DNA of 64,000 bases from Gemmatimonadota bacterium. GTDB taxonomy: Bacteria > Gemmatimonadota > Gemmatimonadetes > Longimicrobiales > Gaopeijiaceae. The notes under the pieces were generated by a model. It was not told the DNA's origin, did not search any database, and saw only the letters and a list, made by a program, of their open reading frames with translations. Made by a program: the position numbers and the translations under genes. Location: NCBI GenBank assembly GCA_030428885.1, contig JAUIEJ010000008.1, forward strand, positions 186,001-250,000. The letters run 5' to 3'. Below, one piece after another: positions 8,693-16,712 of the stretch (its first letter is position 1; each line of letters starts with the position of its first letter).

Positions 8693-9283
8693 TCAGTCCG
8701 AGCCCGATCCCGGGCCGGGTGGCCGCTCCTGGGCGAGGAGACGTTCGAAGAGGGCGATGTATGCGGGATCATCCCACTCCGTGGGGCCCGGTATGCGTCG
8801 CAGAATGCGGCCGTCGCGGTCGATGATGAACGACTCCGGCACGCCCGTCGTTCGATATGCACGCTGGATCCGGCCGGACGGATCGAGCCAGACGTCAAAG
8901 GTGAGACCATACTCTTCGACGAAGTCGGCGACATCGCCGCCCGGGCGCCCCCCGGCGTCGACCGAACCCTCTTCCGCGTCGATGCTCACGGCGACGATCC
9001 GGAGCCCTGCGGGCCCGAGAGCCTCGTAAAGGCGTTGCATGGAGGGCATCTCCTCTCGGCACGGCGGGCACCAGGTCGCCCAGATGTTGAGGAGAATCAC
9101 CTCGCCGAACAGGTTCGAGAGCGCGACGGAGTCCCCACCCAGGTCGGTCGCCCGGTAGTCCGGCGCCGGCGATCCGGGCCCGGTCGGTGCCGAGCCGCCG
9201 CCGGCCAACCCATGGATTGCGATCACGATCGCCAGAGCCCCCGAGGCGACGACGTAGGGTCGAACCCGTCTGAATGTCTTCAT
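8693..9283 (-). CDS. TlpA-like thioredoxin-fold disulfide reductase
   Basis: 196 aa. The ATG at 9283 overlaps the stop of the ion-channel gene as ATGA. An N-terminal signal anchor (residues 9-27, VVASGALAIVIAIHGLAGG) exports a thioredoxin fold whose active site is NIWATWCPPCREEM near residue 68. It is followed by the cis-Pro-type GVPESFIIDRDG region. The protein is probably membrane-tethered on the outer side of the cytoplasmic membrane, where such proteins reduce disulfides of apocytochromes or copper sites. It is last in the operon 10985-8693. Confidence 0.9.
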   Translation of the reverse strand: MKTFRRVRPYVVASGALAIVIAIHGLAGGGSAPTGPGSPAPDYRATDLGGDSVALSNLFGEVILLNIWATWCPPCREEMPSMQRLYEALGPAGLRIVAVSIDAEEGSVDAGGRPGGDVADFVEEYGLTFDVWLDPSGRIQRAYRTTGVPESFIIDRDGRILRRIPGPTEWDDPAYIALFERLLAQERPPGPGSGSD

Positions 9284-10191
9284 GGGTTTCCGTGTTGCGG
9301 GATCGGTCGGCCCGGTCGGCCCAGATAATGGTTCAGGCGCGACAAGAGGACTGTACGGGCCACGTCGTCGGCCGAGGCGTCGAGTGGTCTGAACGACCGG
9401 GGCACGCACGCCTGATTCACCTGGGCGAGATAATAGCGGAGGGACTGCGCCAAGCTCGCCATGCGGCGATCGGTCGATCCCCCGACGATCGACGGGTCGT
9501 CGCGGACGAGGCCGTCGAGTTGGGCAACGAGGTCGCGCCGTAGGTCGCCCGGACGTAAGAACTGAACCAGCGGACAATGGCGGTGATCCAGGGTGACACG
9601 GAAAAGAACCCGACTCCAACGGTCGGCGTCGCCCCGAGCCACCTCGTTGCTCCGGTCGGCTTGGAGCTCGCCACGGGCGAGACTGATCTCGAGCGCCAGT
9701 CTCTGCCCTCGATCAACGGCCTGAGCCACGCCCAGAACATACGTCGTCGTCATTGCGAACAGCCCGAACCCGGCCAGACCCTCCGCAACGGTGAGCAGGC
9801 GCCCCATCGGTTGCGAAGGAACGACGTCGCCGAGGCCCACCGTGCTGGCGACACACCCGCTGAAGTAGAGTCGTGTGAGCCACCCCTGGCTGGCCGCCGT
9901 CGTTGCTCCGCCGTCGAGGCGCGTGGAGGCGAACATCAGCGCGAACCCCGCGACGAGCCAGAGGAGCCACAACGCCGCCGAACCTGTGGCGATCGATGGA
10001 CCGGCCCACGCCACCAACGGGGAGCTCGGCCATCGTCGGGCGACGGCCCGGAACGGGACCCAGAAGAGCCGGACTACATGCCGGTGGACCGGGCCCCCGT
10101 GTGCCAGTGGTGGGAAGACGGTGAGCATCACATCCAGGGCCAGGATCCCGATCGAGAAGAGGCCGAGTACGAACGTGGCCCGGGCGTTCAC
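9280..10191 (-). CDS. Two-TM potassium-channel-like (Ion_trans_2) protein
   Basis: 303 aa. The start is GTG 10191, chosen because it overlaps the upstream stop as GTGA; the open frame itself extends far upstream. Four hydrophobic stretches lie in the first 165 residues. A pore loop between two of them carries the selectivity-filter-like motif STVGLGDVVP at about residues 116-125 (canonical potassium filters read TVGYGD). The cytoplasmic C-terminal 140 residues are helical, without an RCK signature I can recognise. Its presence in an operon with a TlpA-like protein and a metal-binding-like lipoprotein, behind the TTCA-type operator, suggests a membrane-potential or cation response to metal stress; this is an inference. 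Confidence 0.8.
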   Translation of the reverse strand: MNARATFVLGLFSIGILALDVMLTVFPPLAHGGPVHRHVVRLFWVPFRAVARRWPSSPLVAWAGPSIATGSAALWLLWLVAGFALMFASTRLDGGATTAASQGWLTRLYFSGCVASTVGLGDVVPSQPMGRLLTVAEGLAGFGLFAMTTTYVLGVAQAVDRGQRLALEISLARGELQADRSNEVARGDADRWSRVLFRVTLDHRHCPLVQFLRPGDLRRDLVAQLDGLVRDDPSIVGGSTDRRMASLAQSLRYYLAQVNQACVPRSFRPLDASADDVARTVLLSRLNHYLGRPGRPIPQHGNP

Positions 10192-10388
10192 CGCGGGCGG
10201 ATCCCGGCCCAATGCGTCTTCGTCGGAGCACCCCCTCGGAGGTCGGGCCCGCTCGAGCTGCATGTGCCACAACACCCACCCTTCTTCGAAGCGCAGCCGC
10301 CGGAGGAGCGCACGTGGTTGGCCACGCCCAACGCCGCGAAGAGGGCGAAGAGCGCGGCCGCGGCAAGGATGGAGAGGATTCCATTCAT
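10188..10388 (-). CDS. Small membrane protein with Cys-rich cytoplasmic or periplasmic tail
   Basis: 66 aa, ATG 10388. One TM helix (residues 3-24, ILSILAAAALFALFAALGVA) is followed by a short tail with CASKKGGCCGTCSSS, four cysteines within nine residues. It ends TGA overlapping the channel GTG start, so the two are coupled. The Cys cluster suggests metal or Fe-S binding, as in the small Cys-rich proteins next to FeoB or cytochrome oxidase, but I do not recognise the family. Confidence 0.7.
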   Translation of the reverse strand: MNGILSILAAAALFALFAALGVANHVRSSGGCASKKGGCCGTCSSSGPDLRGGAPTKTHWAGIRPR

Positions 10389-10418
10389 GGTGCCGACCCC
10401 CGGCTTGTTTCGATGGCT

Positions 10419-10985
10419 TCAGCTGCCCGTCGTGAACGAGAAGACCATGCCGTAGCTCCCATTGGTCGCGTGCTGCCATCCGGAGCCCATATGATCTCCA
10501 CCCATGGCACCTCCCATCATCCCACCTCCGGCCATGGTCCCCCGCATCATCGCGTCGGTGGCCCAGGCCCCGCCCATGTGGTCCCCGTGCTCGTCGAAGT
10601 CCACGGGCTGGCCGTTCATTCCCTCCATGGCTCCACCGAGGTGGATCGTGTAGGTCGCGTCGGGGGAGAAGGGGGCCGACGGAGTGAACCGCAGGGAACG
10701 GCGATCCTGCGACAGCGCCCACACGCCGTCGACTTCCGGCCCGGTCACGCTGCCCTCGTGGAGAAGCGCGAAAGCTTGCATTCCGTCCATGAGTTCATGG
10801 TCGAATTCGATGACGACCGGGGCGAAGCGGTCGACCCCCGTGGCTCCGCCCTGGGGGACCACGGACAGGAATACGGTGGCCTCGATGTTCGGATCGACGG
10901 GGCTCCCGGAATCGGAGCAGGCGCTCGCCACCAGTCCGGGTGCGACGGCCATCAGAAGCACACGCACAGCACGGTGACCAATCAT
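10419..10985 (-). CDS. Lipoprotein with Ig-like (Big_5) domain and Met/His-rich C-terminus
   Basis: 188 aa, ATG 10985 with GGAG seven bases upstream. The lipoprotein signal ends in LVASACSDSG, with Cys near residue 19. Residues 35-130 resemble the Big_5 / SbsA Ig-like fold (VDRFAPVVIEFDHELM, then SLRFTPSAPFSPDATYTIHL). The following 45 residues are unusually rich in Met, His and Gly (DEHGDHMGGAW, MAGGGMMGGAMGGDHMG), typical of copper-binding periplasmic segments. First gene of the operon 10985-8693, with operator A about 70 bases upstream. Confidence 0.75.
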   Translation of the reverse strand: MIGHRAVRVLLMAVAPGLVASACSDSGSPVDPNIEATVFLSVVPQGGATGVDRFAPVVIEFDHELMDGMQAFALLHEGSVTGPEVDGVWALSQDRRSLRFTPSAPFSPDATYTIHLGGAMEGMNGQPVDFDEHGDHMGGAWATDAMMRGTMAGGGMMGGAMGGDHMGSGWQHATNGSYGMVFSFTTGS

Positions 10986-11050
10986 CGGGGTTCTCCATTG
11001 AAGACGGATCCTGGGCGAGGCCCGAGTCGTGAGTCCCGCCAGACACCGGT

Positions 11051-11104
11051 AGAATGGCGCTCGATGAGTGAAGCCGTGGTGAACCCGGAATGAAGGTCCG
11101 TTTA
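11051..11104 (-). promoter_or_regulatory. Copper-module operator/promoter A (TGAA + 3x TTCA, 11-bp period)
   Basis: On the plus strand TGAA occurs at 11069, 11080 and 11091, exactly 11 bp apart. TTTA at 11101, ten bases on, replaces the opposite half-site. Read on the minus strand (the direction of the lipoprotein operon) this is TTCA three times. The -10-like CATTCT at 11056-11051 begins 16 bases after the first base of the last TTCA. The start codon at 10985 lies about 65 bases further on. Tandem 11-bp half-sites next to the -35 region are typical of OmpR-family response regulators. Confidence 0.75.
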
Positions 11105-11158
11105 CCGCATGGAGGGAGTTTCCCCACGGGCGTGGAGTCGCATCCCGACACCGACGGT

Positions 11159-13279
11159 TCAGCCTCCGTCGAGGCGCGTTCGGCGCAGGAGCTGTGCGTT
11201 GAGAGCCACGATCACCGTGCTCAACGACATCAGCACCGCTCCGATAGCGGGGTGCAGGAGAATCCCGATCGGGGCCAGCACGCCGGCAGCCAACGGGATC
11301 GCGACCACGTTGTAGCCCGCCGCCCACCACAAATTCTGGATCATCTTGCGGTAGCTCGCCCGGCTCAGGGTCACGATCCGTGGGACGTCTCGCGGATCAC
11401 TGCGCACCAGCACGATGTCGCCCGCCTCGACGGCCACGTCGGTGCCCGCGCCGATGGCCACACCGACGTCGGCGGTGACGAGGGCGGGAGCGTCGTTCAC
11501 TCCGTCTCCGATCATGGCCACCTGCTTTCCCTCGGCCTGGAGGGACCGGATCTTCTCGGCCTTCTGCTCGGGGAGGACTTCGGCGAAGACCGTATCGATG
11601 CCGAGGTCCTCGGCGACCGCACGGGCGACGGGTTCGGCGTCGCCGGTGAGCATGACGACTTCGATGCCGAGTTCGTGGAGCCGATCCACGGCTTCGCGGG
11701 ACTCTTCGCGCACACGATCGGCGAGCCCGAAGACCGCCCGCACGTCGCCGTCTTCGAGCAGGTAGACGGTGGTCTGCCCCCGGCCTTCGCTTTCCCGGGC
11801 TGCGCTGTCGAGGCCCGTCGGGAGCGTGAGGTCGAGTTTCCGGAGCAGCGCGGGGCCCCCCATTCGGAACTTGCGCCCCTCCACCGTGGCGACCACACCA
11901 TGGCCCGGAATCGCCTCGAACGACTCCGCGGGGCGGACCTCGATTCCGCGCTCCCGCGCGGCCTGGACGATGCCCTGGGCGATGGTGTGCTCCGAGTCGG
12001 CCTCCACGGATGCGGCGATTCGCAGAGCCTCGTCGTCGGAGAGGTCGTCGGCCGTCACGAGCGTCACCACCCCGAATTCGCCGAGGGTGAGCGTACCCGT
12101 CTTGTCGAAGACGACGGCGTCGAGATTGCGGGCCTCCTCGAGCCCGCGCCGGTCTCGCACGAGGAGGCCGTTGCGGGCACCGAGGGTGGTGGAGATGGCA
12201 ATGACCAGCGGGATTGCGAGGCCGAGGGCGTGGGGGCACGCGATCACCAGCACGGTCACGAGCCGTTCGACGGCGAACGCCTCGCTGTCGCCCAGGAGAA
12301 GCCAGGCGACGAGGGTCACGGCGCCCGCGCCAATGGCCACCCACGTGAGCCAGAACGCCGCTCGGTCGGCCAGGGCCTGGGCCCGGGACCGCGACGTCTG
12401 GGCCTCCTCGACGAGACGCATGATGCCGGCGAGGGCCGTGTCGTCGCCCGTGCCGGTGACCTCGACTCGAAGGGAGCCGGAACCGTTCACCGTTCCGGCC
12501 ACCACGTCGTCGCCGGGCCTCTTGTCGACGGGCTTCGATTCGCCGGTGATCATGGACTCGTTCACGGCGCTCTTGCCGTCTCTCACCACCCCGTCGGCCG
12601 GGATCCCGGCGCCCGGCCGGACCAGAACGAGATCACCGGCCCGCAGCTCCGATACACGCACCTCTTCCGTCTCGCCGTCGGTGATACGGACCGCGGTGTC
12701 CGGAAGGAGCTTCGCGAGCTCCTTCAGCGCTCCCTGGGCCTGGGAGATCGATCGCATCTCGATCCAGTGCCCCAGGAGCATGATGGTGACCAAGGTGGCG
12801 AGTTCCCACCACAGCGGCATGCCCCGCCAGCCGAGGGACACCGCCGCGCTGTATACGAAGGCAACGGAGATCGCCAGCGAGATGAGGGTCATCATACCGG
12901 GCAGCCGGTCCCGGATCTCCCGGATCGCTCCCTGGAGGAACACCCATCCGCCATACAGGAAGACGAGCGTCCCGAACACCGCCGAGACGTAGTCGGAGCC
13001 CGGGAAGACCGGCGCTGTGTATCCGATCCACTGCTGGAGCAGTTCGCCCCAGATCAGGGTTGGAACGGTGAAGACCAGGCTCCACCAGAACTTGTCTCGA
13101 AACATCGCCACGCTGTGACCGGCGTGCTTGTCGTGGCCGTTCCCGCCTCCGTGGCCTTCGTGCGCGGCGGGTCCGTGGTCGTGGTGGCCCTCGTGTGGAT
13201 CGGGTTCCCCCACGGCGTCGCGACGGGCATCGTTCCCTTCGTGGCCGGAATGGTCGTGACCGTCGTGGGAGTGTTGCAT
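11159..13279 (-). CDS. copB: Copper-exporting P1B ATPase, CopB type (CPH)
   Basis: 706 aa. The ATG at 13279 is preferred over that at 13285 because GGAAGGG then sits at normal spacing. An N-terminal His-rich tail ([13 protein letters not shown] and more His to residue 55) replaces an HMA domain. The metal-binding TM carries CPH ([13 protein letters not shown], near residue 348), the CopB/P1B-3 signature. VFDKTGTLT holds the phosphorylated Asp near residue 393, with TGES and GDGVNDAP also present. The family exports copper or silver from the cytoplasm. It is transcribed away from the patatin gene. I see no TTCA-type operator in its own orientation, so its control is unclear. Confidence 0.93.
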   Translation of the reverse strand: MQHSHDGHDHSGHEGNDARRDAVGEPDPHEGHHDHGPAAHEGHGGGNGHDKHAGHSVAMFRDKFWWSLVFTVPTLIWGELLQQWIGYTAPVFPGSDYVSAVFGTLVFLYGGWVFLQGAIREIRDRLPGMMTLISLAISVAFVYSAAVSLGWRGMPLWWELATLVTIMLLGHWIEMRSISQAQGALKELAKLLPDTAVRITDGETEEVRVSELRAGDLVLVRPGAGIPADGVVRDGKSAVNESMITGESKPVDKRPGDDVVAGTVNGSGSLRVEVTGTGDDTALAGIMRLVEEAQTSRSRAQALADRAAFWLTWVAIGAGAVTLVAWLLLGDSEAFAVERLVTVLVIACPHALGLAIPLVIAISTTLGARNGLLVRDRRGLEEARNLDAVVFDKTGTLTLGEFGVVTLVTADDLSDDEALRIAASVEADSEHTIAQGIVQAARERGIEVRPAESFEAIPGHGVVATVEGRKFRMGGPALLRKLDLTLPTGLDSAARESEGRGQTTVYLLEDGDVRAVFGLADRVREESREAVDRLHELGIEVVMLTGDAEPVARAVAEDLGIDTVFAEVLPEQKAEKIRSLQAEGKQVAMIGDGVNDAPALVTADVGVAIGAGTDVAVEAGDIVLVRSDPRDVPRIVTLSRASYRKMIQNLWWAAGYNVVAIPLAAGVLAPIGILLHPAIGAVLMSLSTVIVALNAQLLRRTRLDGG

Positions 13280-13306
13280 CGTCATCCCTTCCGTTCAAAG
13301 AGGAAG

Positions 13307-13359
13307 TGAGGGCTTCTTCATCTCGGTTTCACGCGAGTTCATTCGAACGGGTTCATCGT
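13307..13359 (+). promoter_or_regulatory. Copper-module operator/promoter D
   Basis: TGAG at 13307 (degenerate inverted half-site) is followed ten bases later by TTCA at 13317, then TTCA at 13328 and at 13338; the last interval is 10 rather than 11. CATCGT at 13354-13359 begins 16 bases after the third TTCA, in the -10 position. A further TTCA at 13352 overlaps the -10. The site faces the patatin gene, whose ATG is at 13382. Confidence 0.55.
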
Positions 13360-13381
13360 ATCACGTCCCCTGCCTCGGAGC

Positions 13382-14308
13382 ATGGATGACCCCATCGCCG
13401 CACGGCCCGCGCCACCTCGGCCTCACCCGGCATTCGCCCTCGTGCTCGCCGGAGGTGGAGCGAGAGGGTATGCCCACGCCGGGGTCCTGAAGGCACTGGA
13501 ACACTACGGATATCGCCCGTCGGCGTTGGTGGGCGTCTCCATGGGCGCAGTCGTGGCCACCGCGTGGGCGGCGAGGGGCGACTGGTACGAGACCCTTCTC
13601 GCTCTGGACACGCAGGTGTTCCGGGGCCCGATGAGCGATCGGACGAAGCCGGGGTCGTTCGTCGAGCGATTGCGGAGAACGTGGTCGTGGGCGCGAACGG
13701 CGGAGGATCTTCTCTTCTCGTGGGGGCCTGGTTCCCGCGCCGTCGACGCGGGGCGCACCTTCCTCGAGACCCTGATCGGGCCCGTAGGGCTCGAAGATCT
13801 CGCGGTGCCTGTCGCGGTGTGCGCGACCGACCTTCGATCCACCGAGCGGGTGGTGTTCCGGACCGGCCCCGCGACGACGGCGGTGTATGCGAGCGCGGCA
13901 CTGGCCGGCGTGCTGCCACCGCTCCCCCACGAGCGTGGACTCCTGGCCGACGGCGCCTACGCCGACGTGGCTCCCATCGATGTGGCCCGGGGCATGGGTG
14001 TGGACCACGTCATCGCGGTCGACCCGGGGCAACTCATGCCCACCCCTCAGGTGGGCAACGGCTTGCAGGCGGTGCTCCGTGCGACGGAGATCTGCCACCG
14101 CCGGCACGCGGACCTGCGATTCAACCAGGCCGATCTCGTGCTTCGTCCCCGCTTCCGACGACCCATCGACACCCTCGAGTTCGAGGCGAGCCGGGAGTGC
14201 GTGGCCGCCGGCGCGCGGGAGGTCCGTGCGGTCCGAAGCCGGTTGAAGGCGCTGCTTCGGGATGAGAGAAGAAGGCCCGACGCCCCACCCGGCCACGACC
14301 ATCGGTGA
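13382..14308 (+). CDS. Patatin-like phospholipase
   Basis: 308 aa, ATG 13382 with CGGAG close upstream. The patatin fold is shown by the oxyanion loop GGGARGYAHAGVLKAL near residue 23, the nucleophile elbow GVSMG near residue 46 and the catalytic Asp in ADGAYADVAP near residue 187. There is no signal peptide, so it is a cytoplasmic or membrane-associated serine lipase/acyl hydrolase related to bacterial RssA-type proteins. It lies behind operator D. A copper-linked role in lipid turnover or repair is an inference from that position only. Confidence 0.88.
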   Translation: MDDPIAARPAPPRPHPAFALVLAGGGARGYAHAGVLKALEHYGYRPSALVGVSMGAVVATAWAARGDWYETLLALDTQVFRGPMSDRTKPGSFVERLRRTWSWARTAEDLLFSWGPGSRAVDAGRTFLETLIGPVGLEDLAVPVAVCATDLRSTERVVFRTGPATTAVYASAALAGVLPPLPHERGLLADGAYADVAPIDVARGMGVDHVIAVDPGQLMPTPQVGNGLQAVLRATEICHRRHADLRFNQADLVLRPRFRRPIDTLEFEASRECVAAGAREVRAVRSRLKALLRDERRRPDAPPGHDHR

Positions 14309-14334
14309 CCAGGAATCGGCACCGCGGCTCAATC

Positions 14335-14484
14335 TCAATGGCAACCCCCGGTGCGGTGGGCCGACCCCCCATGGTCTGTCCCGCAGTGAGGTCGCGCCGT
14401 ACCGGCGGGTCCGGCGGCGCGGATGATCAAACCGACGACGGCGAGGGCGATCAGGAGCGCCCCCCATCCGAGCAGGATCTCCAT
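14335..14484 (-). CDS. Small single-TM protein with Cys/His tail
   Basis: 49 aa. ATG 14484 lies behind GGAAGGAG, which overlaps the end of the HMA gene, and the stop at 14335-14337 abuts the convergent patatin gene. One TM helix (residues 3-22, ILLGWGALLIALAVVGLIIR) is followed by a tail with HCGTDHGG and ends in GGCH. The tight coupling to an HMA metal-binding protein and the Cys/His-rich tail suggest a membrane-anchored metal-binding peptide. I know no named family for it. Confidence 0.65.
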   Translation of the reverse strand: MEILLGWGALLIALAVVGLIIRAAGPAGTARPHCGTDHGGSAHRTGGCH

Positions 14485-14490
14485 TCGGAC

Positions 14491-14853
14491 TCACTCCTTC
14501 CCGTTGGCCGCATGGGCCGTGTCGACGACTCGGCGACCGGCGAAACGGCGACGTAGCGGCACCGCGAGATATCGATGATGTGTGCCGTGGCTCGCCCGGG
14601 CGACGGCGTCCAGGAGTTCGGCTTGTGCCGGCGCAGGATCCATGCGGCACCAGACGCGCCCGACGGCTGCCGCCAGATCGATCTCGACCCGGACGACGCC
14701 GGGCACCCGAAGGAGCGCGTTGCGCACCCGGTTCAGACAGCCCATACACCCCAGGCCGGCGAAGGCGAGAACGTGCTCCGAGGTCTTCTCGGGGCTACTA
14801 GAGGTCGGGGCCTCGTCGATCGGCGCCACGGTGCATTCGGATACGTGTTGCAT
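14491..14853 (-). CDS. HMA-domain (heavy-metal-associated) protein
   Basis: 120 aa, ATG 14853 preceded by GGAGG. Residues 28-95 form an HMA ferredoxin-like fold with the metal site GLGCMGCLNRVRNAL (CxxC), then VPGVVRVEIDLAAAVGRVW. The C-terminal 30 residues are basic (LRRRFAGRRV). No signal peptide is evident, so it is a cytoplasmic copper chaperone or sensor-like protein. It is the first gene of a two-gene operon with the small TM protein at 14335, behind operators B and C. Confidence 0.85.
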   Translation of the reverse strand: MQHVSECTVAPIDEAPTSSSPEKTSEHVLAFAGLGCMGCLNRVRNALLRVPGVVRVEIDLAAAVGRVWCRMDPAPAQAELLDAVARASHGTHHRYLAVPLRRRFAGRRVVDTAHAANGKE

Positions 14854-14899
14854 GGATCCCTCCTCCCCTCGAGCGAACACCTCGTGCCTCTTGCCTGGG

Positions 14900-14953
14900 A
14901 GTATCGCGGGGGGGCCATGAAGCCGAAGTGAACCCCCGATGAAGGTGGGTTCA
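14900..14953 (-). promoter_or_regulatory. Copper-module operator/promoter B
   Basis: Plus-strand TGAA at 14918, 14929 and 14940 (11-bp period) and TTCA at 14950, ten bases beyond, form a complete element reading toward the HMA gene on the minus strand. GATACT at 14905-14900 begins 16 bases after the last minus-strand TTCA and serves as a -10 box. The gene start is at 14853. Confidence 0.8.
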
Positions 14954-15029
14954 CCTCGCCGACGGGGAGTCGGCGGTGAGGTCGGCTGGAGACGAGAGGC
15001 GCGGGATGAACCGCGGCACTCGCTGGGGA

Positions 15030-15065
15030 TGAAGGCCATGTGAACCGGGAGTGAAGGTGGGTTCA
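15030..15065 (-). promoter_or_regulatory. Copper-module operator C (second copy upstream of the HMA gene)
   Basis: TGAA occurs at 15030, 15041 and 15052, with TTCA at 15062, the same spacing as in the other copies. No CATnCT-like -10 lies at the usual distance (the hexamer there is GCCGCG), so this copy may be an auxiliary binding site for promoter B, 100 bp away, or for the divergent promoter at 15110-15163. Confidence 0.65.
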
Positions 15066-15109
15066 TGAGACGCCACACTTCCCTTCTCTGCAGCACGTCT
15101 CCGCTACGC

Positions 15110-15163
15110 TGAACGAAGGTTCATCGCCGGTTCACCGCCCGTTCATGGTTCGCCGCCTATCCT
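15110..15163 (+). promoter_or_regulatory. Copper-module operator/promoter K
   Basis: TGAA at 15110, then TTCA at 15120, 15131 and 15142, is a complete element on the plus strand. TATCCT at 15158-15163 begins 16 bases after the last TTCA. Predicted transcription start is about 15170, some 40 bases before the DUF2933-like gene at 15211. Confidence 0.8.
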
Positions 15164-15210
15164 CTGCGTGCGTGGAGTCCCACCGGATCCTCTCGAACGA
15201 GGTCGTCGAC

Positions 15211-15381
15211 ATGACTGACACCATCACCCTCATCGTGATTCTGGGTATCTGTTTCGCGCTTCACTTCTTCATGCACCGCGGCCACGGTCACTCTCCCGGA
15301 CACGGAGCGTCGCCGCAGCCGGGGGATCCCGGGGCTCGGGACTCGAAGGAGGGCCGACGCGGGCCCGGGCACCATCACTGA
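15211..15381 (+). CDS. DUF2933-like small His-rich membrane protein
   Basis: 56 aa, ATG 15211 with GAGG eight bases upstream. One TM helix (residues 3-20, TITLIVILGICFALHFFM) is followed directly by HRGHGHSPGHG and a tail ending GPGHHH. A single TM followed by MHRGHGH is characteristic of the DUF2933 family, found in copper and silver resistance clusters, with unknown molecular role; metal binding by the His tail is likely. Confidence 0.75.
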   Translation: MTDTITLIVILGICFALHFFMHRGHGHSPGHGASPQPGDPGARDSKEGRRGPGHHH

Positions 15382-15388
15382 CCGGGTC

Positions 15389-16711
15389 TCAAAGCCAGGG
15401 GGCCGCGACGCCGGCGAGCCGTCCCGCGAAACCCCTCAGACGGCCGCGGCTACGCCAGTCAGCCGCGGTGTAGGGCGAACTGCTTTCGATGTCCCGCTCG
15501 AACAGCGTCGCCATCGCCGTCCCCAACGCGGTGCCGTGGACCTCCACGTTGAGTTCGGCGTTCCGATAGAGGCTGAGCGGGTCGAGATTGCTCGAGCCGA
15601 CGAGGGTCCACCGCTGATCGACGACGACGGATTTCGCGTGGATCATCGGCCCCCTCCAGCGAGACATCTCCACCCCGGCGTCGAGGAGTCGCCCCAGTCG
15701 CGGCTCCCCCGCCAGTGCGGCGGTGGGGTGGTTGTTTCTTCGCGGCACGAGGATCGAGACGGCCACGCCCCTCGCACGGGCGTTGACCAGACTCGTCACG
15801 AGCGGTGCCGGCGGAATGAAGTACGGATTGGTGATTCGAATCTCGTCCTGCGCCGCGTCGATGGCGAGCTGGAGCACGCGGAGCGTGGTTCGATGGGCTC
15901 CGAGATCGGTCACGAGGCGCACGGGAATCGATCCGACCGCCCGCCCGCCATCCGGAGTCCGGGGCGCCGTCGTACGGGACCGGGATCGACGTCTACCGAG
16001 TCGCCAGGCGTCGTCGAACCTGGCCGCTGCGGCGGTGGCGGCGGGGCCGTCCACCCGTAAGGCGGAATCCCGCCAGGTGCAGTGGCGCACGCAATTCCCC
16101 GCCCATGGGTCGGCAAGACAGATCCCGCCGACCACCATCGAGGCTTCGTCGGCAACGACCAGCTTGCGATGGTCCCTGCCGAGGTGTCTCGAGTAGCGAG
16201 ACGGGAGGGGAGGGTTGAACAGGCGCGCCGCGACCGCGGAGCCACGGAACAGGAAGATGGCCGGCCGCCGGCGGGTCATGAGGGATCCGACGGGGTCGTG
16301 AAGGACACGCACCCGAACGCCCTCGTCAGCTCTGCGGCGCAACTCCCGGGCGAAGGCGCTGCCCACGTGATCGGCCCGAAAGATGAAATTCTCCAACCGG
16401 ATGTCCGCTTCCGCGCCTCGGACGAGATCCAGCATGGCTCCGAAACTGTCGCGACCGTCCCGGAGCAGTCGGACCGTGTTGCCGAGCAGGAGGGGCGCCC
16501 GCGACACGGCCCCCATGGCGTGTTGGACCTCCGGCGACAGGGGACCCGTGCCCGTGAGGTCACCGGGCTCGCGAAAGGGCTCCGTCGCCAGATCGGCGGG
16601 GTGGGGCTCTCGAATGCGCCCCTTCCCGCACGCCTCACATCCCACGCAACATCGGGCCAGCAGTCGGCCCACTTCGTCCCGGTCTTCGGCTTCGACCCGG
16701 TGCTCCCCCAC
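15389..16711 (-). CDS. Phospholipase D / cardiolipin-synthase-like protein with Cys-rich N-terminus
   Basis: 440 aa from GTG 16711, one base after the YHS stop codon; the open frame extends further upstream but overlaps that gene. Two HKD phosphodiesterase motifs are seen, HLGRDHRKLVVADEASMVVGG near residue 165 and MIHAKSVVVDQRWTLVGSSN near residue 355, the arrangement of the PLD superfamily including cardiolipin synthases. There are no N-terminal TM helices. Instead the N-terminus has CCVGCEACGKG at about residues 21-31, four cysteines that could bind a metal, which is unusual for the family. It forms an operon with the YHS gene. Confidence 0.82.
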   Translation of the reverse strand: MGEHRVEAEDRDEVGRLLARCCVGCEACGKGRIREPHPADLATEPFREPGDLTGTGPLSPEVQHAMGAVSRAPLLLGNTVRLLRDGRDSFGAMLDLVRGAEADIRLENFIFRADHVGSAFARELRRRADEGVRVRVLHDPVGSLMTRRRPAIFLFRGSAVAARLFNPPLPSRYSRHLGRDHRKLVVADEASMVVGGICLADPWAGNCVRHCTWRDSALRVDGPAATAAAARFDDAWRLGRRRSRSRTTAPRTPDGGRAVGSIPVRLVTDLGAHRTTLRVLQLAIDAAQDEIRITNPYFIPPAPLVTSLVNARARGVAVSILVPRRNNHPTAALAGEPRLGRLLDAGVEMSRWRGPMIHAKSVVVDQRWTLVGSSNLDPLSLYRNAELNVEVHGTALGTAMATLFERDIESSSPYTAADWRSRGRLRGFAGRLAGVAAPWL

Positions 16712-16712
16712 G

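Noticed and set aside
14918-15145. Short tandem repeats that might be a CRISPR array or iteron origin
   Set aside because: The repeated unit is only TTCA/TGAA with an 11-bp period and variable interior, and occurs before many genes; it fits operator half-sites, not CRISPR repeats or replication iterons.
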